DNA of 64,000 nt from an uncultured Bacteroidales bacterium. GTDB lineage: Bacteria > Bacteroidota > Bacteroidia > Bacteroidales > UBA932. The DNA lies in assembly GCA_900316245.1 (NCBI GenBank), contig ONCE01000010.1:1-64000 (forward strand). Direction: 5' to 3'. The position numbers and the translations under genes are program-made. The notes beneath the pieces are model-generated. The model was not told the origin of the DNA and did not search any database. It saw only the letters and a program-made list of their open reading frames with translations. Numbering within the stretch: the first letter of the stretch is position 1; each line of letters begins with the position of its first letter. This document shows positions 52,304 to 61,046 of the stretch, piece by piece.

Positions 52304-52311
52304 CAAAGTTA
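52304..52311 (-). promoter_or_regulatory. Putative -7 element of the aldose epimerase gene
   Basis: TAACTTTG on the minus strand, 5 nt before the ATG at 52298; leaderless transcript predicted. Confidence 0.45.
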
Positions 52312-52324
52312 GCAATTTTTTGCT

Positions 52325-52332
52325 TAAATTTG
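52325..52332 (+). promoter_or_regulatory. Putative -7 element of ugd
   Basis: TAAATTTG, 5 nt before the ATG at 52338; leaderless transcript predicted. It lies 13 nt from the divergent element of the aldose epimerase gene. Confidence 0.45.
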
Positions 52333-52337
52333 TGCCT

Positions 52338-53726
52338 ATGAAAATTGCCATTGCAGGAACCGGATACGTAGGAATGAGCCTGGCCACGCTCCTAGCCCAA
52401 AAGAGCGAGGTAGTAGCCGTAGACGTTGTCCCGGAAAAGGTAGCCAAAATCAACCGCAGGGAATCCCCCATAGCAGACGAGTACATAGAACAGTTTCTCC
52501 GGGAGAAGCCGCTCAACCTCACCGCTACCCTGGACGCAAAGGAGGCCTACAAAGGGGCCGATTATGTAATCATAGCCACCCCTACCAACTATGACCCTCA
52601 GCAGAATTTCTTCGACACGTCCCACGTGGAAGAGGTGGTGAAACTGGTGCTGGAGGTGAATCCGAATGCCGTGATGGTGATCAAGAGCACGGTGCCGGTA
52701 GGGTTTACCCGTTCCCTGGAGGAGAAGTACCCCACTGGCAAGTTCCTCTTCTCCCCTGAGTTCCTGCGTGAAAGTAAGGCGCTATACGATAATTTATATC
52801 CGTCCCGTATAATTGTTGGATTCAACCGTTCTGCGGAAAATTATTTTTCGGGACGGTGCCCGAAAAACCAATTTTCCGCCGAACTACAAACCGAAAACCA
52901 AGTTGCCAATTCTCTTCCGGCAGAAGAAAATTATTTTTCGGGACGGGACCCGAAAAACCAATTTTCCTCTGCCTCCACAAAGCCAGCGCTCATAGAGAAA
53001 GCTTCGGAGTTTGCCAATTTATTGAAGGAATGCTCTTTGAAGCCGGAGGTGCCGGTGCTGCTGATGGAAACTACGGAGGCGGAGGCGGTGAAGTTGTTTG
53101 CCAATACGTACCTGGCGCTGCGCGTCAGTTATTTCAATGAACTGGACACGTATGCGGAGATGAAGGGCCTGGATACAAAGGCCATCATCGAGGGCGTGTG
53201 CCTGGATCCGCGCATAGGAACGCATTACAACAATCCTTCCTTCGGATACGGCGGCTACTGCCTTCCCAAGGACACCAAGCAGCTGCTGGCCAACTACAAC
53301 GACGTACCTGAGAACCTCATCCAGGCCATCGTGGAATCCAACCGCACGCGCAAGGACTACATAGCAGACCGGGTACTTTCCAAGGCCGGTTACTACAGTT
53401 ATTACGGCCCCAACAACACCTACGCAACGGCGCAGGAGAAGGACGTCACCGTGGGCGTGTACCGCCTCACTATGAAGTCCGGATCGGACAACTTCCGCCA
53501 GAGCGCCATCCAGGGCATTATGAAGCGCATCAAGGCCAAGGGAGCGCACGTGATTGTGTACGAGCCCACCCTGGAAGACGGCACCACGTTCTTCGGCTCG
53601 CCGGTGGTCAACAACCTGGAGGCCTTCAAGGCCCAGTCCAACGCCATCATAGCCAACCGCTTTGACGAGCAGCTGGAAGACGTAAAAGAAAAAGTTTACA
53701 CCCGAGATATCTTTAAAAGAGACTAG
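52338..53726 (+). CDS. ugd: UDP-glucose/nucleotide-sugar 6-dehydrogenase with two in-frame palindromic repeats
   Basis: 462 residues, longer than the usual 385-400. It oxidises UDP-glucose to UDP-glucuronate with two NAD+. The Rossmann GTGYVG (8-13) opens the protein; [26 protein letters not shown] and the catalytic [11 protein letters not shown] with Cys308 are intact. Between IIVGF and [10 protein letters not shown] about 50 residues (roughly 164-212) consist of two copies of NYFSGR-PKNQFS, each coded by a family B palindrome (52829-52883 and 52919-52973). The N-terminal NAD domain and the catalytic domain are in register on both sides, so the protein is probably functional with a surface loop. 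The ATG at 52338 follows a -7 element. Confidence 0.9.
   Translation: MKIAIAGTGYVGMSLATLLAQKSEVVAVDVVPEKVAKINRRESPIADEYIEQFLREKPLNLTATLDAKEAYKGADYVIIATPTNYDPQQNFFDTSHVEEVVKLVLEVNPNAVMVIKSTVPVGFTRSLEEKYPTGKFLFSPEFLRESKALYDNLYPSRIIVGFNRSAENYFSGRCPKNQFSAELQTENQVANSLPAEENYFSGRDPKNQFSSASTKPALIEKASEFANLLKECSLKPEVPVLLMETTEAEAVKLFANTYLALRVSYFNELDTYAEMKGLDTKAIIEGVCLDPRIGTHYNNPSFGYGGYCLPKDTKQLLANYNDVPENLIQAIVESNRTRKDYIADRVLSKAGYYSYYGPNNTYATAQEKDVTVGVYRLTMKSGSDNFRQSAIQGIMKRIKAKGAHVIVYEPTLEDGTTFFGSPVVNNLEAFKAQSNAIIANRFDEQLEDVKEKVYTRDIFKRD
52829..52883. repeat. Palindromic repeat family B, first copy in ugd
   Basis: Core TTTTTCGGGACGGTGCCCGA; outer arms TTCTGCGGAAAATT and AATTTTCCGCCGAA pair with one G-T wobble. 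In frame. Confidence 0.85.
52919..52973. repeat. Palindromic repeat family B, second copy in ugd
   Basis: Same core (TTTTTCGGGACGGGACCCGA); outer arms GGCAGAAGAAAATT and AATTTTCCTCTGCC pair except for one A-C. 90 nt after the first copy, in the same frame. Confidence 0.85.
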
Positions 53727-53728
53727 AG

Positions 53729-54628
53729 ATGATTCAATCCATGACCGGCTACGGAAAGGCCGAAGCCCAGCTCCAAGCCGGAAAACTTACCCTCGAAATC
53801 CGCACCCTCAACGGCAAGAGCGCCGATATCAACCTCAAGAGTTCCCTCCTTCCCAAGGACAAGGAACTGGAAGTGCGCAAACGCCTGGCCGAAAGGCTGG
53901 TCCGCGGCACCATAGACCTCTACGTCAGCTTCGAGGCCGGCGCCTCCGATTCGGCCCATACCATCAACGCCGACGTCTTCCACGCCTACTGGCAGAGCGC
54001 CGTCAAGGCCCTGGACAAGGAAACCGTCTTCACCAAAACCTTCCTGAAAGACCCCGGCGTGGGCAGCATCCTCGCCAGCAGTGTCCTCCGCCTCCCGGAC
54101 GTAGTGGACGCCAAGAAGGCCGATATCATCACGGAAGAAGAATGGCCCAAGGTATCGGCCGCCCTGGACGAAGCCCTGGACCAGCTCTGCGCCTACAGAG
54201 CCGACGAAGGCAAAGCCCTGTATAAAGACGTTACCAGCCGCGTGGACGGCATCCTCAAGCTCTACGACCAAGTGGAAGCCCTGGAAGGAGAACGCATCAC
54301 CACGGTCCGCGAGAAGTTTGACAAGGCCCTGGCCGAACTGGCCGCCAAGCCCAACCCCGAGCGCCTGGAGCAGGAGATGATCTTCTACCTGGAGAAATAC
54401 GACATCAACGAAGAAAAGGTGCGCCTCCGCCAGCACTGCAAGTACTTTATGGAGGTAATTGATTCCGAGCCCTACCCCGGCAAGAAGCTGGGCTTCATCC
54501 TTCAGGAAATGGGCCGAGAAATCAACACCACCGGTTCCAAAGCCAACCACGCCGGCATCCAGCAGCTTGTTGTGCGGATGAAAGACGAACTCGAAAAAAT
54601 CCGCGAACAATCCATGAACATCCTTTAA
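53729..54628 (+). CDS. YicC/YloC family endoribonuclease
   Basis: 299 residues starting MIQSMTGYGKAE, the YicC hallmark, and ending with the DUF1732 domain (EMGREINTTGSKANHAGIQQLVVRMKDELEKIREQ). Between lie a beta N-terminal part and a long helical middle. YicC-type proteins have been reported to act in RNA decay. It starts 2 nt after ugd, so the two are coupled. A terminator follows between convergent genes. Confidence 0.88.
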   Translation: MIQSMTGYGKAEAQLQAGKLTLEIRTLNGKSADINLKSSLLPKDKELEVRKRLAERLVRGTIDLYVSFEAGASDSAHTINADVFHAYWQSAVKALDKETVFTKTFLKDPGVGSILASSVLRLPDVVDAKKADIITEEEWPKVSAALDEALDQLCAYRADEGKALYKDVTSRVDGILKLYDQVEALEGERITTVREKFDKALAELAAKPNPERLEQEMIFYLEKYDINEEKVRLRQHCKYFMEVIDSEPYPGKKLGFILQEMGREINTTGSKANHAGIQQLVVRMKDELEKIREQSMNIL

Positions 54629-54630
54629 AA

Positions 54631-54666
54631 GAAAACCTCAGGTCAAGGGCCTGAGGTTTCTTTTTA
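54631..54666. terminator. Bidirectional terminator after yicC
   Basis: 10-bp stem AAACCTCAGG/CCTGAGGTTT (54633-54642, 54650-54659), 7-nt loop, followed by a T-run that contains the stop of the convergent metallophosphatase gene. Confidence 0.8.
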
Positions 54667-55524
54667 GAACGTTATATGGGCTTCACCCATTTGGACTCCC
54701 ATCCATCCTACCTGGACGATGGGGATTTTCTTTCCATCCAGGTTGGCCACATAACCGGGCTCCTCCAGGAAGGTGTGGGAATGACCGCCCACAAAGAGGT
54801 CAATGCCCCTCGTGGCAGCGCATAGTATAGGATCCGTGATGTCTCCGGGATGGTGTTCCGTATAGCCGATATGGGTAAGGGCTATCACGTAATCCACCTG
54901 GGGACGGACCTCGTCCACATACTTCTGCACCGTGGGAATCATATCGTATTCAGGAATACGGTTGGCAATGTCTCCGGCTACCATATCCTTGAGGCCGCAG
55001 AGGACGCCCACTATGCCAATCTTCTTGCCGGCGCGCTCCACAATCACATAGGGCTTGATGTACTTGCCGGCCTCGAAGGGCGAGAAATCGTAGTTACAGA
55101 CCACTACAGGAGCATTCAGGCCGGACAGCAGCTGGCCCAGGGCCTCGATGCCGTTGTCAAACTCGTGGTTGCCCAGGGTTACCACGTCGTAGCCCAGCGC
55201 ATTGATCAGCTGAACCTCAACGGTGCCCTTGAATTCCGTAAAGTAGGAAGTACCCTGGCAGAAGTCTCCGGAGTGAAGCAGGAGCACGTTCTCTTTTCCA
55301 TCGGCCTTTCTTACAGAATCTATATAGGCTGCCCGCTCCAGGACTCCGCCCATTCCGGCGAAATCGGCCTTTTCTACCTCCAGGTGACTGTGCGTGTCGT
55401 TCACGTGGACAATGGTGAGCGTGCGGGTCTGGCGCTGACCCACCTGCTTGCCCACATAGATGCAATAGCCCAAAACGGCCAAGGCGCCCAGGACCAAAAC
55501 AATGCGAATAATCTTATCTTTCAT
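54664..55524 (-). CDS. Metallophosphoesterase, N-terminal half of a split 5'-nucleotidase
   Basis: 286 residues. A membrane anchor or signal (about 5-25) precedes a calcineurin-type phosphoesterase: HVNDTHSHL, LLLHSGDFCQGT, TLGNHEFDNG, the VIALTHIGYTEH segment, and GGHSHT. These are the di-metal ligands of UshA-like nucleotidases. The UshA substrate-binding domain is missing here and is coded by the gene upstream in the transcript, 3 nt away. The pair probably acts on nucleotides or UDP-sugars in the periplasm. Confidence 0.88.
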   Translation of the reverse strand: MKDKIIRIVLVLGALAVLGYCIYVGKQVGQRQTRTLTIVHVNDTHSHLEVEKADFAGMGGVLERAAYIDSVRKADGKENVLLLHSGDFCQGTSYFTEFKGTVEVQLINALGYDVVTLGNHEFDNGIEALGQLLSGLNAPVVVCNYDFSPFEAGKYIKPYVIVERAGKKIGIVGVLCGLKDMVAGDIANRIPEYDMIPTVQKYVDEVRPQVDYVIALTHIGYTEHHPGDITDPILCAATRGIDLFVGGHSHTFLEEPGYVANLDGKKIPIVQVGWMGVQMGEAHITF

Positions 55525-55527
55525 AGC

Positions 55528-56424
55528 CTAGTCCTCCATAATGACGCGGCCGTCGCTCTGGCCGTGAATGATTTCTCCACGGGCGTTGCAGCCACGGATA
55601 TAGTCCAGCATCACATCCTTGAGCAGGATGCGGGAGAGCTGCACGCTCTCTGCCAGGGAGCCGATATTGATCTGGTCACCACCGTCCAGCAGGAAATCGA
55701 TGGTGGTCACATTGTACACCTTGTCAGGGTCGATGGGCTGGCCGCCGATGAGGGCGCTCTCCAGTTTGTGGGCCTTCACACGGATGGTGGCACCGCTGGT
55801 GGCCTGGAAAGCCTTGGTATTGGACAGCTGCTCAAAGAGCCTCGTGAGGGAGCTTCCCTTCATACGGGCATACACCACATAATTCCGGAAGGGGAACATA
55901 GATGTGATGTCGTCCAGGGTAATAGCGCCTTCCGGCATAGGAAAGCGGATGCCGCCGAAGTTGGTAATGGCAAAGTCCATAGGCACCTTGAAAAACTTGG
56001 TGCCGAAGGCGCGCAGGGCATCGGCAAAGAGATTGCCCAGCGGCAGGTCCGGTTCGGTCCTGAGGTTCTCCAGCAGGGCATCGCTATAGCCAATGACCAC
56101 CTTGAGGTCTGCCAGTTTTCCCTGGACCCCCTCCATAATACGGGCCGATTGAGCCTCGGGGCTGTCCAGAGGGAACGTTGCCCCGGAAGGAGCCACATAC
56201 ACGCTGTCCTTGAACACGCCCAGTGCCTCCGGCACATTGTCGGAGGTAACGGGCTTGGCCTGCATACGGTGGCCGTCCATACGCACCACCCGCCATTCGA
56301 AGGAAGGGCCTTTAGGGGCCAAAGCCTGGCTGGCGGCAAAGACTGCCCCAACCAGGATTAAAGCCCAGGCGATATACCAAATATTGTTGGTATTCTTGTT
56401 ATTTTTTACTTCATTGTCAGCCAT
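55528..56424 (-). CDS. 5'-nucleotidase C-terminal domain protein
   Basis: 298 residues from the ATG at 56424 (a GTG at 56430 is also in frame). One N-terminal membrane helix (about 13-33) precedes a 5_nucleotid_C domain: PLGNLFADALR, DFAITNFGGIRF, ITLDDITSMFPF-N, TIDFLLDGGDQ and a final YIRGC. In UshA this domain follows the phosphoesterase; here it is a separate protein coded first in the operon. The start overlaps the ABC permease by 19 nt. Confidence 0.86.
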   Translation of the reverse strand: MADNEVKNNKNTNNIWYIAWALILVGAVFAASQALAPKGPSFEWRVVRMDGHRMQAKPVTSDNVPEALGVFKDSVYVAPSGATFPLDSPEAQSARIMEGVQGKLADLKVVIGYSDALLENLRTEPDLPLGNLFADALRAFGTKFFKVPMDFAITNFGGIRFPMPEGAITLDDITSMFPFRNYVVYARMKGSSLTRLFEQLSNTKAFQATSGATIRVKAHKLESALIGGQPIDPDKVYNVTTIDFLLDGGDQINIGSLAESVQLSRILLKDVMLDYIRGCNARGEIIHGQSDGRVIMED

Positions 56425-57815
56425 TTCCACAGGTCTTTGAAAGTGGATTTCTTGCCAAACATCAGGATACCCACCTTATAGATCTTGGCCGATGCCCAGG
56501 CGCAGACCACGAAGGTAACCACCAGCAGGGCAATGGAAAGGACCAGTTCCCAGGTAGCCACACCGAAAGGAATGCGGGCCAGCATCACGATGGGAGAGGT
56601 GAAAGGAATCATGGATCCCCAGAACACGAGGGCGCTGTCGGGAGCCTTGAAAGCATAGATGGCGATAAAGAAGCCCAGCATCAGCGGAATGGTAACCGGC
56701 AGTTGCAGCTGGGAGCTGTCTCCTTCGTTCTCCACGGCCGAGCCGATGGCCGCAAAGAGCGACGCATACAGCAGGTAGCCAAAGACGAAGAAGAAGAGGA
56801 AGGCGAGGCCAATCTGACCCAGATTGATATTGCCGATGGTGCTCACGATGGCATCCATACCGGTAGGTTCGCCGTTAGTCACAGCCGTAGTATCCGTAGC
56901 AGCAGCCAGGGCGCCGCTCAGATCCAGGTCTCCGGGGTGCACGCCACCGGTGGAAGCCATCTGCTGGACCATTTCGGTGGAAGGATCGTCCCCAAGCATA
57001 CCCATAATCTTGTCCTTGCCCATAAAGCCCATGGCAACGCCCAGCAGCATACCCGTAAGCAGAATCCACAGCAGGAACTGCGTGAGGGCCACCAGAGCCA
57101 CGCCGATGATCTTGCCGAACATCAGTTCGGTAGCCCGGACGGAAGACATCAGAACCTCCACCACGCGGGAGCTCTTCTCTTCAATCACGGAACTCATCAC
57201 CATACCGGAGAACAGGGCGATGAACATATAGATGGCCATACCCAGAATCATGGACAGGATCATATAGATGCCGCTTTCCGAGATGCTTTCCTTACCGGAT
57301 TCATCCACGGTGTAAGTGTGCAGCTTCACATTGGACTTGACCCCGGCCATAATCTCCTCCAGGTTCTCGATGCCGTAACTCTCGATGCGATAGGCCTCAA
57401 CGGCGTCGTTGATGCGGTTCTCAATCATAGAGCCGGTATCCATACCCAGCGGCTTCTCGGAGTAACAGTCTGCGGTAACGGTGCGGGCCTCAGTGTCCAG
57501 TTCGGAGATGGTGAGAAGGATATCTACACCGGCCGAAGAGAAATCGGCCTTGATGGCCTCCGGAGAAGCCTCCGTGCCCAGATCCACAAACTTGGTGACG
57601 TCATTGTCCGTGAGGTAAGGCAGCACAATGCCGCTGCGGTCAATCACGCCCACCTGCTTGGTCTCTTCCTTGGCGCCCACCATAATGAGCGAAGGAACGA
57701 TACAAAGACCGGCAAACAGAACAGGTGCCAGGAAAGTAATGAGAAGGAAACTCTTTTTCTTGACCTTATTCAGGTATTCACGCTGAATAACAATGCCTAA
57801 TTTCTTGAAATTCAT
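56406..57815 (-). CDS. ABC transporter permease, NatB/ABC-2 type
   Basis: 469 residues. One N-terminal helix (about 22-44), a large extracytoplasmic domain (about 45-180) and five or six C-terminal helices (GMAIYMFIALFSGMVMSSVIEEKSSRVVEVLMSSV is the family's hallmark block). NatB-type exporters expel Na+ or other compounds; since this cell appears to use a Na+ cycle, Na+ export is possible but not shown. Its ATPase is coded 3 nt upstream. Confidence 0.87.
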   Translation of the reverse strand: MNFKKLGIVIQREYLNKVKKKSFLLITFLAPVLFAGLCIVPSLIMVGAKEETKQVGVIDRSGIVLPYLTDNDVTKFVDLGTEASPEAIKADFSSAGVDILLTISELDTEARTVTADCYSEKPLGMDTGSMIENRINDAVEAYRIESYGIENLEEIMAGVKSNVKLHTYTVDESGKESISESGIYMILSMILGMAIYMFIALFSGMVMSSVIEEKSSRVVEVLMSSVRATELMFGKIIGVALVALTQFLLWILLTGMLLGVAMGFMGKDKIMGMLGDDPSTEMVQQMASTGGVHPGDLDLSGALAAATDTTAVTNGEPTGMDAIVSTIGNINLGQIGLAFLFFFVFGYLLYASLFAAIGSAVENEGDSSQLQLPVTIPLMLGFFIAIYAFKAPDSALVFWGSMIPFTSPIVMLARIPFGVATWELVLSIALLVVTFVVCAWASAKIYKVGILMFGKKSTFKDLWKWLTMK

Positions 57816-57818
57816 AGC

Positions 57819-58673
57819 TTATTCCTCCTCCGTTACCAGTTTAATAAAGATATCGTTCATACGGGGAATCACCTCCTTGAAGGAGTTGATGGTCACATCC
57901 TGGGCAATGAGCTCGCTCAGTTTGGCGTTGACCTCGGGGCGGGCCACAACCAGTTGCTTGCGCTCCTTGAAGGCATCCGTGTACTCGATTTCCACGTTGT
58001 CCTCGCCGTGCTGGCGACGGATTTCTTCCGTACCGCCGGTAACCACCAGCTTGCCCTTGTTGATGAGGGCGATATTCTCGCACAGGGCCTCCACGCTCTC
58101 CATATTGTGGGTAGAGAGGATAATGGTGGCACCGTCTTCCTTCAGGCGAAGGATTTCCCGACGGATGAGTTCTGCGTTCACGGGGTCAAAGCCGCTGAAG
58201 GGCTCGTCCAGAATCATCAGAGAGGGCCGATGCACAATGGTAGTGATGAACTGCACCTTCTGGGCCATACCCTTGGAGAGTTCCTCCACCTTCTTGTTCC
58301 ACCAGTCCGCGATGTCAAAGCGGACAAACCACTTCTTGAGTTCCACGGCCGCCTCGCGGGAACTCATTCCCTTGAGCTGGGCCAGGTACATACACTGGTC
58401 TCCCACCTTCATCTTGCGGTAGAGGCCGCGCTCCTCCGGCAGGTAACCGATGCGGGAGACGTCCTCCTCCGTGATGGGGTGACCCTGGAAGTACACCTCA
58501 CCCTCAGAAGCCAGGGTGATGCGGTTGATGATACGGATGAGGGTGGACTTACCCGCACCGTTGGGCCCCAGGAGGCCGAAGATCTTGCCCTCCGGAATGT
58601 CCAGCGAGAGCTTGTCCAGCGCCACTTTGGGACCGAAGGTCTTTGTTACGTTCTTTACTTCAATGATTGCCAT
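57819..58673 (-). CDS. ABC transporter ATP-binding protein, NatA type
   Basis: 284 residues. Walker A GPNGAGKST (36-44), Q-loop in YLPEERGLY, signature LSKGMAQKVQF, Walker B LMILDEPFSGFD, H-loop STHNM. A C-terminal extension of about 60 residues (from NVEIEYTDAF) is typical of the NatA/CcmA group. It powers the NatB-like permease that follows. Confidence 0.93.
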   Translation of the reverse strand: MAIIEVKNVTKTFGPKVALDKLSLDIPEGKIFGLLGPNGAGKSTLIRIINRITLASEGEVYFQGHPITEEDVSRIGYLPEERGLYRKMKVGDQCMYLAQLKGMSSREAAVELKKWFVRFDIADWWNKKVEELSKGMAQKVQFITTIVHRPSLMILDEPFSGFDPVNAELIRREILRLKEDGATIILSTHNMESVEALCENIALINKGKLVVTGGTEEIRRQHGEDNVEIEYTDAFKERKQLVVARPEVNAKLSELIAQDVTINSFKEVIPRMNDIFIKLVTEEE

Positions 58674-58713
58674 AGCGTTTTCTTCATGGCCTGGTTAATG
58701 GCCATCGTTTGTG

Positions 58714-58743
58714 CAAATATAGTAAGTTTTTATTGAAATGCAA
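58714..58743 (-). promoter_or_regulatory. Promoter of the NatAB-nucleotidase operon
   Basis: TTG at 58743-58741, 19 nt, TATATTTG (58721-58714); leader of about 40 nt before the ATG at 58673. Confidence 0.58.
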
Positions 58744-58753
58744 TAAATTTTTA

Positions 58754-59794
58754 TCAAATATTTAAGAGGCGTGCCACCAACTCAGTAAAAAGGTCCGCCT
58801 GCGAAGCCTCTCCGGCATCTCCACCCTTGCCTTTATAATCATAGTCTGTAAGCAGGCCGATGGCAGCCATACACTGCTGCAGGCTGTAGTTGCGCACGGC
58901 GGCGTCATACTCCTTCAGGAAGTAAGGATTGACGCCCAGGATGCGGGCGGCATCACCAGGAGACGGCCTGGTGGGAAGGATGGCGTGGTACTTCTCTATC
59001 CGCTGGAAATGCGTAAAGAGCGGGGCTATCACCATAGGCAGCACAAAACGGGGCGCCTGGCCAATGTAGGCCGCAATCTTAAGCGCCTGCGCCGCCTGGC
59101 GGAAACTCAGGCACTTGGTGAGCTCGAACACGCTGTACTGGCGGCTGATGCCTACGTTCTTTTCAATATCGGCCACTCCTATCTCCTTCACACCCTCGGG
59201 GAGGTTTTTGAGGAGTTTGTCCGTTTCTACGGCTATCTTGCCCAGTTCGGTTCCGGCGCTTTCGGCCAATAACTGCGCTGCCTCGGGGTGGATTTTGAGT
59301 CCCCTGCCCTCATAGTAGGAAGTAATCCACTGGGGCATTTCATAATCCCTTAACGTGGGAGACTCCACAATCACGCCCGTCTTGAGCACGCTCTTGTACA
59401 GGCCCCGGCGCTTGTCTGCGCTGGCCCCGTGCATCAGAATTACCAGGACGGTGCTCTCCAGCGGCTGCTGGCAGTAGATGGCTAGTTCTTCCAAGCTCTT
59501 CATCTGCTGGGCTTCCTTCACAACCACCAGCTGCCGGTCTGCCATCATAGGAAAGCGGCGGGCGGCGGTGATGACGGTTTCTGCCGTTACATCGGCCCCG
59601 TAACAGATGGTTTCATTGAAGTCCTTTTCCCATTCCTGGAGGCAGTTGTCTATGATGGCGTTGCACACCAGTTCCGGGTAATAAGGTTCTTCACCCATCA
59701 GCAGATATACACACTTGAAGATGCCACTACGGACATCTTCAAGAATGGCCCGGACCTGGCGGTCCGTCTCGATATAACCTTTTTGTGCAGCCAC
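58754..59794 (-). CDS. holA: DNA polymerase III delta subunit
   Basis: 346 residues. HolA opens the beta clamp as part of the clamp loader. It is AAA+-like but without a working P-loop: CVYLLMGEEPYYPELV near the start, then a RFPMMADRQLVVVKEAQQM segment and DYEMPQWITSYYEGRGLKIHPEAAQLL. The start is a GTG at 59794, 4 nt after hpf; no ATG lies in frame close by. It ends the operon. Confidence 0.9.
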   Translation of the reverse strand: MAAQKGYIETDRQVRAILEDVRSGIFKCVYLLMGEEPYYPELVCNAIIDNCLQEWEKDFNETICYGADVTAETVITAARRFPMMADRQLVVVKEAQQMKSLEELAIYCQQPLESTVLVILMHGASADKRRGLYKSVLKTGVIVESPTLRDYEMPQWITSYYEGRGLKIHPEAAQLLAESAGTELGKIAVETDKLLKNLPEGVKEIGVADIEKNVGISRQYSVFELTKCLSFRQAAQALKIAAYIGQAPRFVLPMVIAPLFTHFQRIEKYHAILPTRPSPGDAARILGVNPYFLKEYDAAVRNYSLQQCMAAIGLLTDYDYKGKGGDAGEASQADLFTELVARLLNI

Positions 59795-59797
59795 TTA

Positions 59798-60088
59798 CTA
59801 TTTGGCGAACTTCTTCTCCTTGGCGCGCACGATCTTCTCCTTGAGAGCATCTGCGGCCTCGGTGACGGCTTCTTCAAAGGTGTGGGCCTGGCGCTCGATC
59901 ACCAGTTCTTCTCCCGGGATGTGGGTCTGTAGTTTGACGCTCTTGTTTTCTGCGTCAGGAAGGAGGCTCAAGGTGACATCGATATCACCCATGTTGTCGA
60001 AGAATTTCTCTGCTTTTCCTACTTTCTTCTCAATGAAGTCCAGCAGCTTCTCGTCTGCGTTGAACTTAAGGGACTTGACATTAATCAT
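59798..60088 (-). CDS. hpf: Short ribosome hibernation-promoting factor (HPF/YfiA)
   Basis: 96 residues, the short HPF form, beta-alpha-beta-beta-beta-alpha. It binds at the decoding centre of idle 30S subunits. The typical VKSLKFNADEKLLDFIEKKVGKAEKF and a basic C-terminus (KEKIVRAKEKKFAK) are present. It overlaps xerC by 8 nt. Confidence 0.92.
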   Translation of the reverse strand: MINVKSLKFNADEKLLDFIEKKVGKAEKFFDNMGDIDVTLSLLPDAENKSVKLQTHIPGEELVIERQAHTFEEAVTEAADALKEKIVRAKEKKFAK

Positions 60089-61046
60089 GTGTTTCTTCGT
60101 TTTTTGCCCGGGGATGGGCGTTCATATATTGTGCCTTTAGCCGCTCGATGGAATTGTGGGTGTAAACCTCCGTGGCCGCGAGGCTGGAGTGGCCCAGCAT
60201 CTCCTTGATGGCATTCAGGTCTGCTCCTTCGTCCAGCAGGGCTGTTGCGAGCGAGTGCCTGAGCACGTGGGGGGATTTCCTCCCGCTGATGCCGTAACCG
60301 TCCAGTTCCGTTTTCACCGCCCGGTCCACAAACTCAGGATAAAGGGGCTTGCCTTTTTCCGTTGTCAGGAGCGGACTGTCCGGCTTACTGACGCCTGTCA
60401 TCGAGTTAGCTGCTTGTAAATATAGTGAAATTTCTTCAAGAATGGAAGGGATAAGGGGAATTTCTCTCATTTTGTCACCCTTTCCTTTTACGCGGAGCGT
60501 CTGCCTCCCACGGTCCACGCTTTGGCGTTGCAGGCCGATGAGTTCGGCCCTTCTTATGCCGGTGGCATACAAAAGGCTGATGATGAGCCGGCGCAGCCGC
60601 CGGTTGTAAAGTTCCGATGCCAGCTTGTCTCCAGGCTTCAGGCTCTGCAGTATCTTGAGCTCTTCCTCCCCTGCCGCGTGGGCCGTTTCCTTGAGATAAT
60701 CATCCATCGATTTCTCCGTGTAGTACTCCGGCAGGCGCTTCTCCATCTTGGGGCGCTTGACCCCGCGGACCGGATTGGACTTCAGTTTCCCCTGTTTAAT
60801 AAGGTAATTGCAGTACCCGCTGAGCGCACTCATATGCAGATGCACCGTCCGCGGCTTAAGCCCCTTCTCAATCAGCGAAGCCTCGTACTCCCTTATTCTT
60901 GACGGAATTAAATTTGTCATACCGAGCGAAGCGAGCGTATCTCCTGCCCACAGGGCAAAGCCCTCGAGAGCGTCGCGGTACAGCGTCTGCGTCCGAGGGG
61001 AATACCTCCGGACATCCCTCAGATATGCTATATACTCGTCAATCAT
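60081..61046 (-). CDS. Tyrosine recombinase, XerC/XerD type, with in-frame repeat insertion
   Basis: 321 residues from the ATG at 61046 (another ATG at 61058 would overlap the upstream gene by 20 nt). N-terminal SAM-like domain (1-125), C-terminal catalytic domain. The catalytic set is visible: Arg in TGIRRAEL, Lys in KGKGDK, HVLRHS with His and Arg, GHSSLAATEVYTH with His and the nucleophilic Tyr. It resolves chromosome dimers at dif. Residues 35-44 (GDTLASLGMT) come from a family A repeat at 60915-60944 between helices of the core-binding domain. A dif site is not in the window. Confidence 0.88.
   Translation of the reverse strand: MIDEYIAYLRDVRRYSPRTQTLYRDALEGFALWAGDTLASLGMTNLIPSRIREYEASLIEKGLKPRTVHLHMSALSGYCNYLIKQGKLKSNPVRGVKRPKMEKRLPEYYTEKSMDDYLKETAHAAGEEELKILQSLKPGDKLASELYNRRLRRLIISLLYATGIRRAELIGLQRQSVDRGRQTLRVKGKGDKMREIPLIPSILEEISLYLQAANSMTGVSKPDSPLLTTEKGKPLYPEFVDRAVKTELDGYGISGRKSPHVLRHSLATALLDEGADLNAIKEMLGHSSLAATEVYTHNSIERLKAQYMNAHPRAKNEETHD
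60915..60944 (-). repeat. Palindromic repeat family A, in-frame copy in xerC
   Basis: On the plus strand it begins TGTCATACCGAGCGAAGCGA and ends GCGTATCTCC; identical in its 30 bases to 47521-47550. Codes GDTLASLGMT on the minus strand. Confidence 0.75.

Noticed and set aside
52829-52973. Frameshift or disrupted ugd
   Set aside because: The frame stays open through both repeats and the catalytic motifs continue in register afterward.
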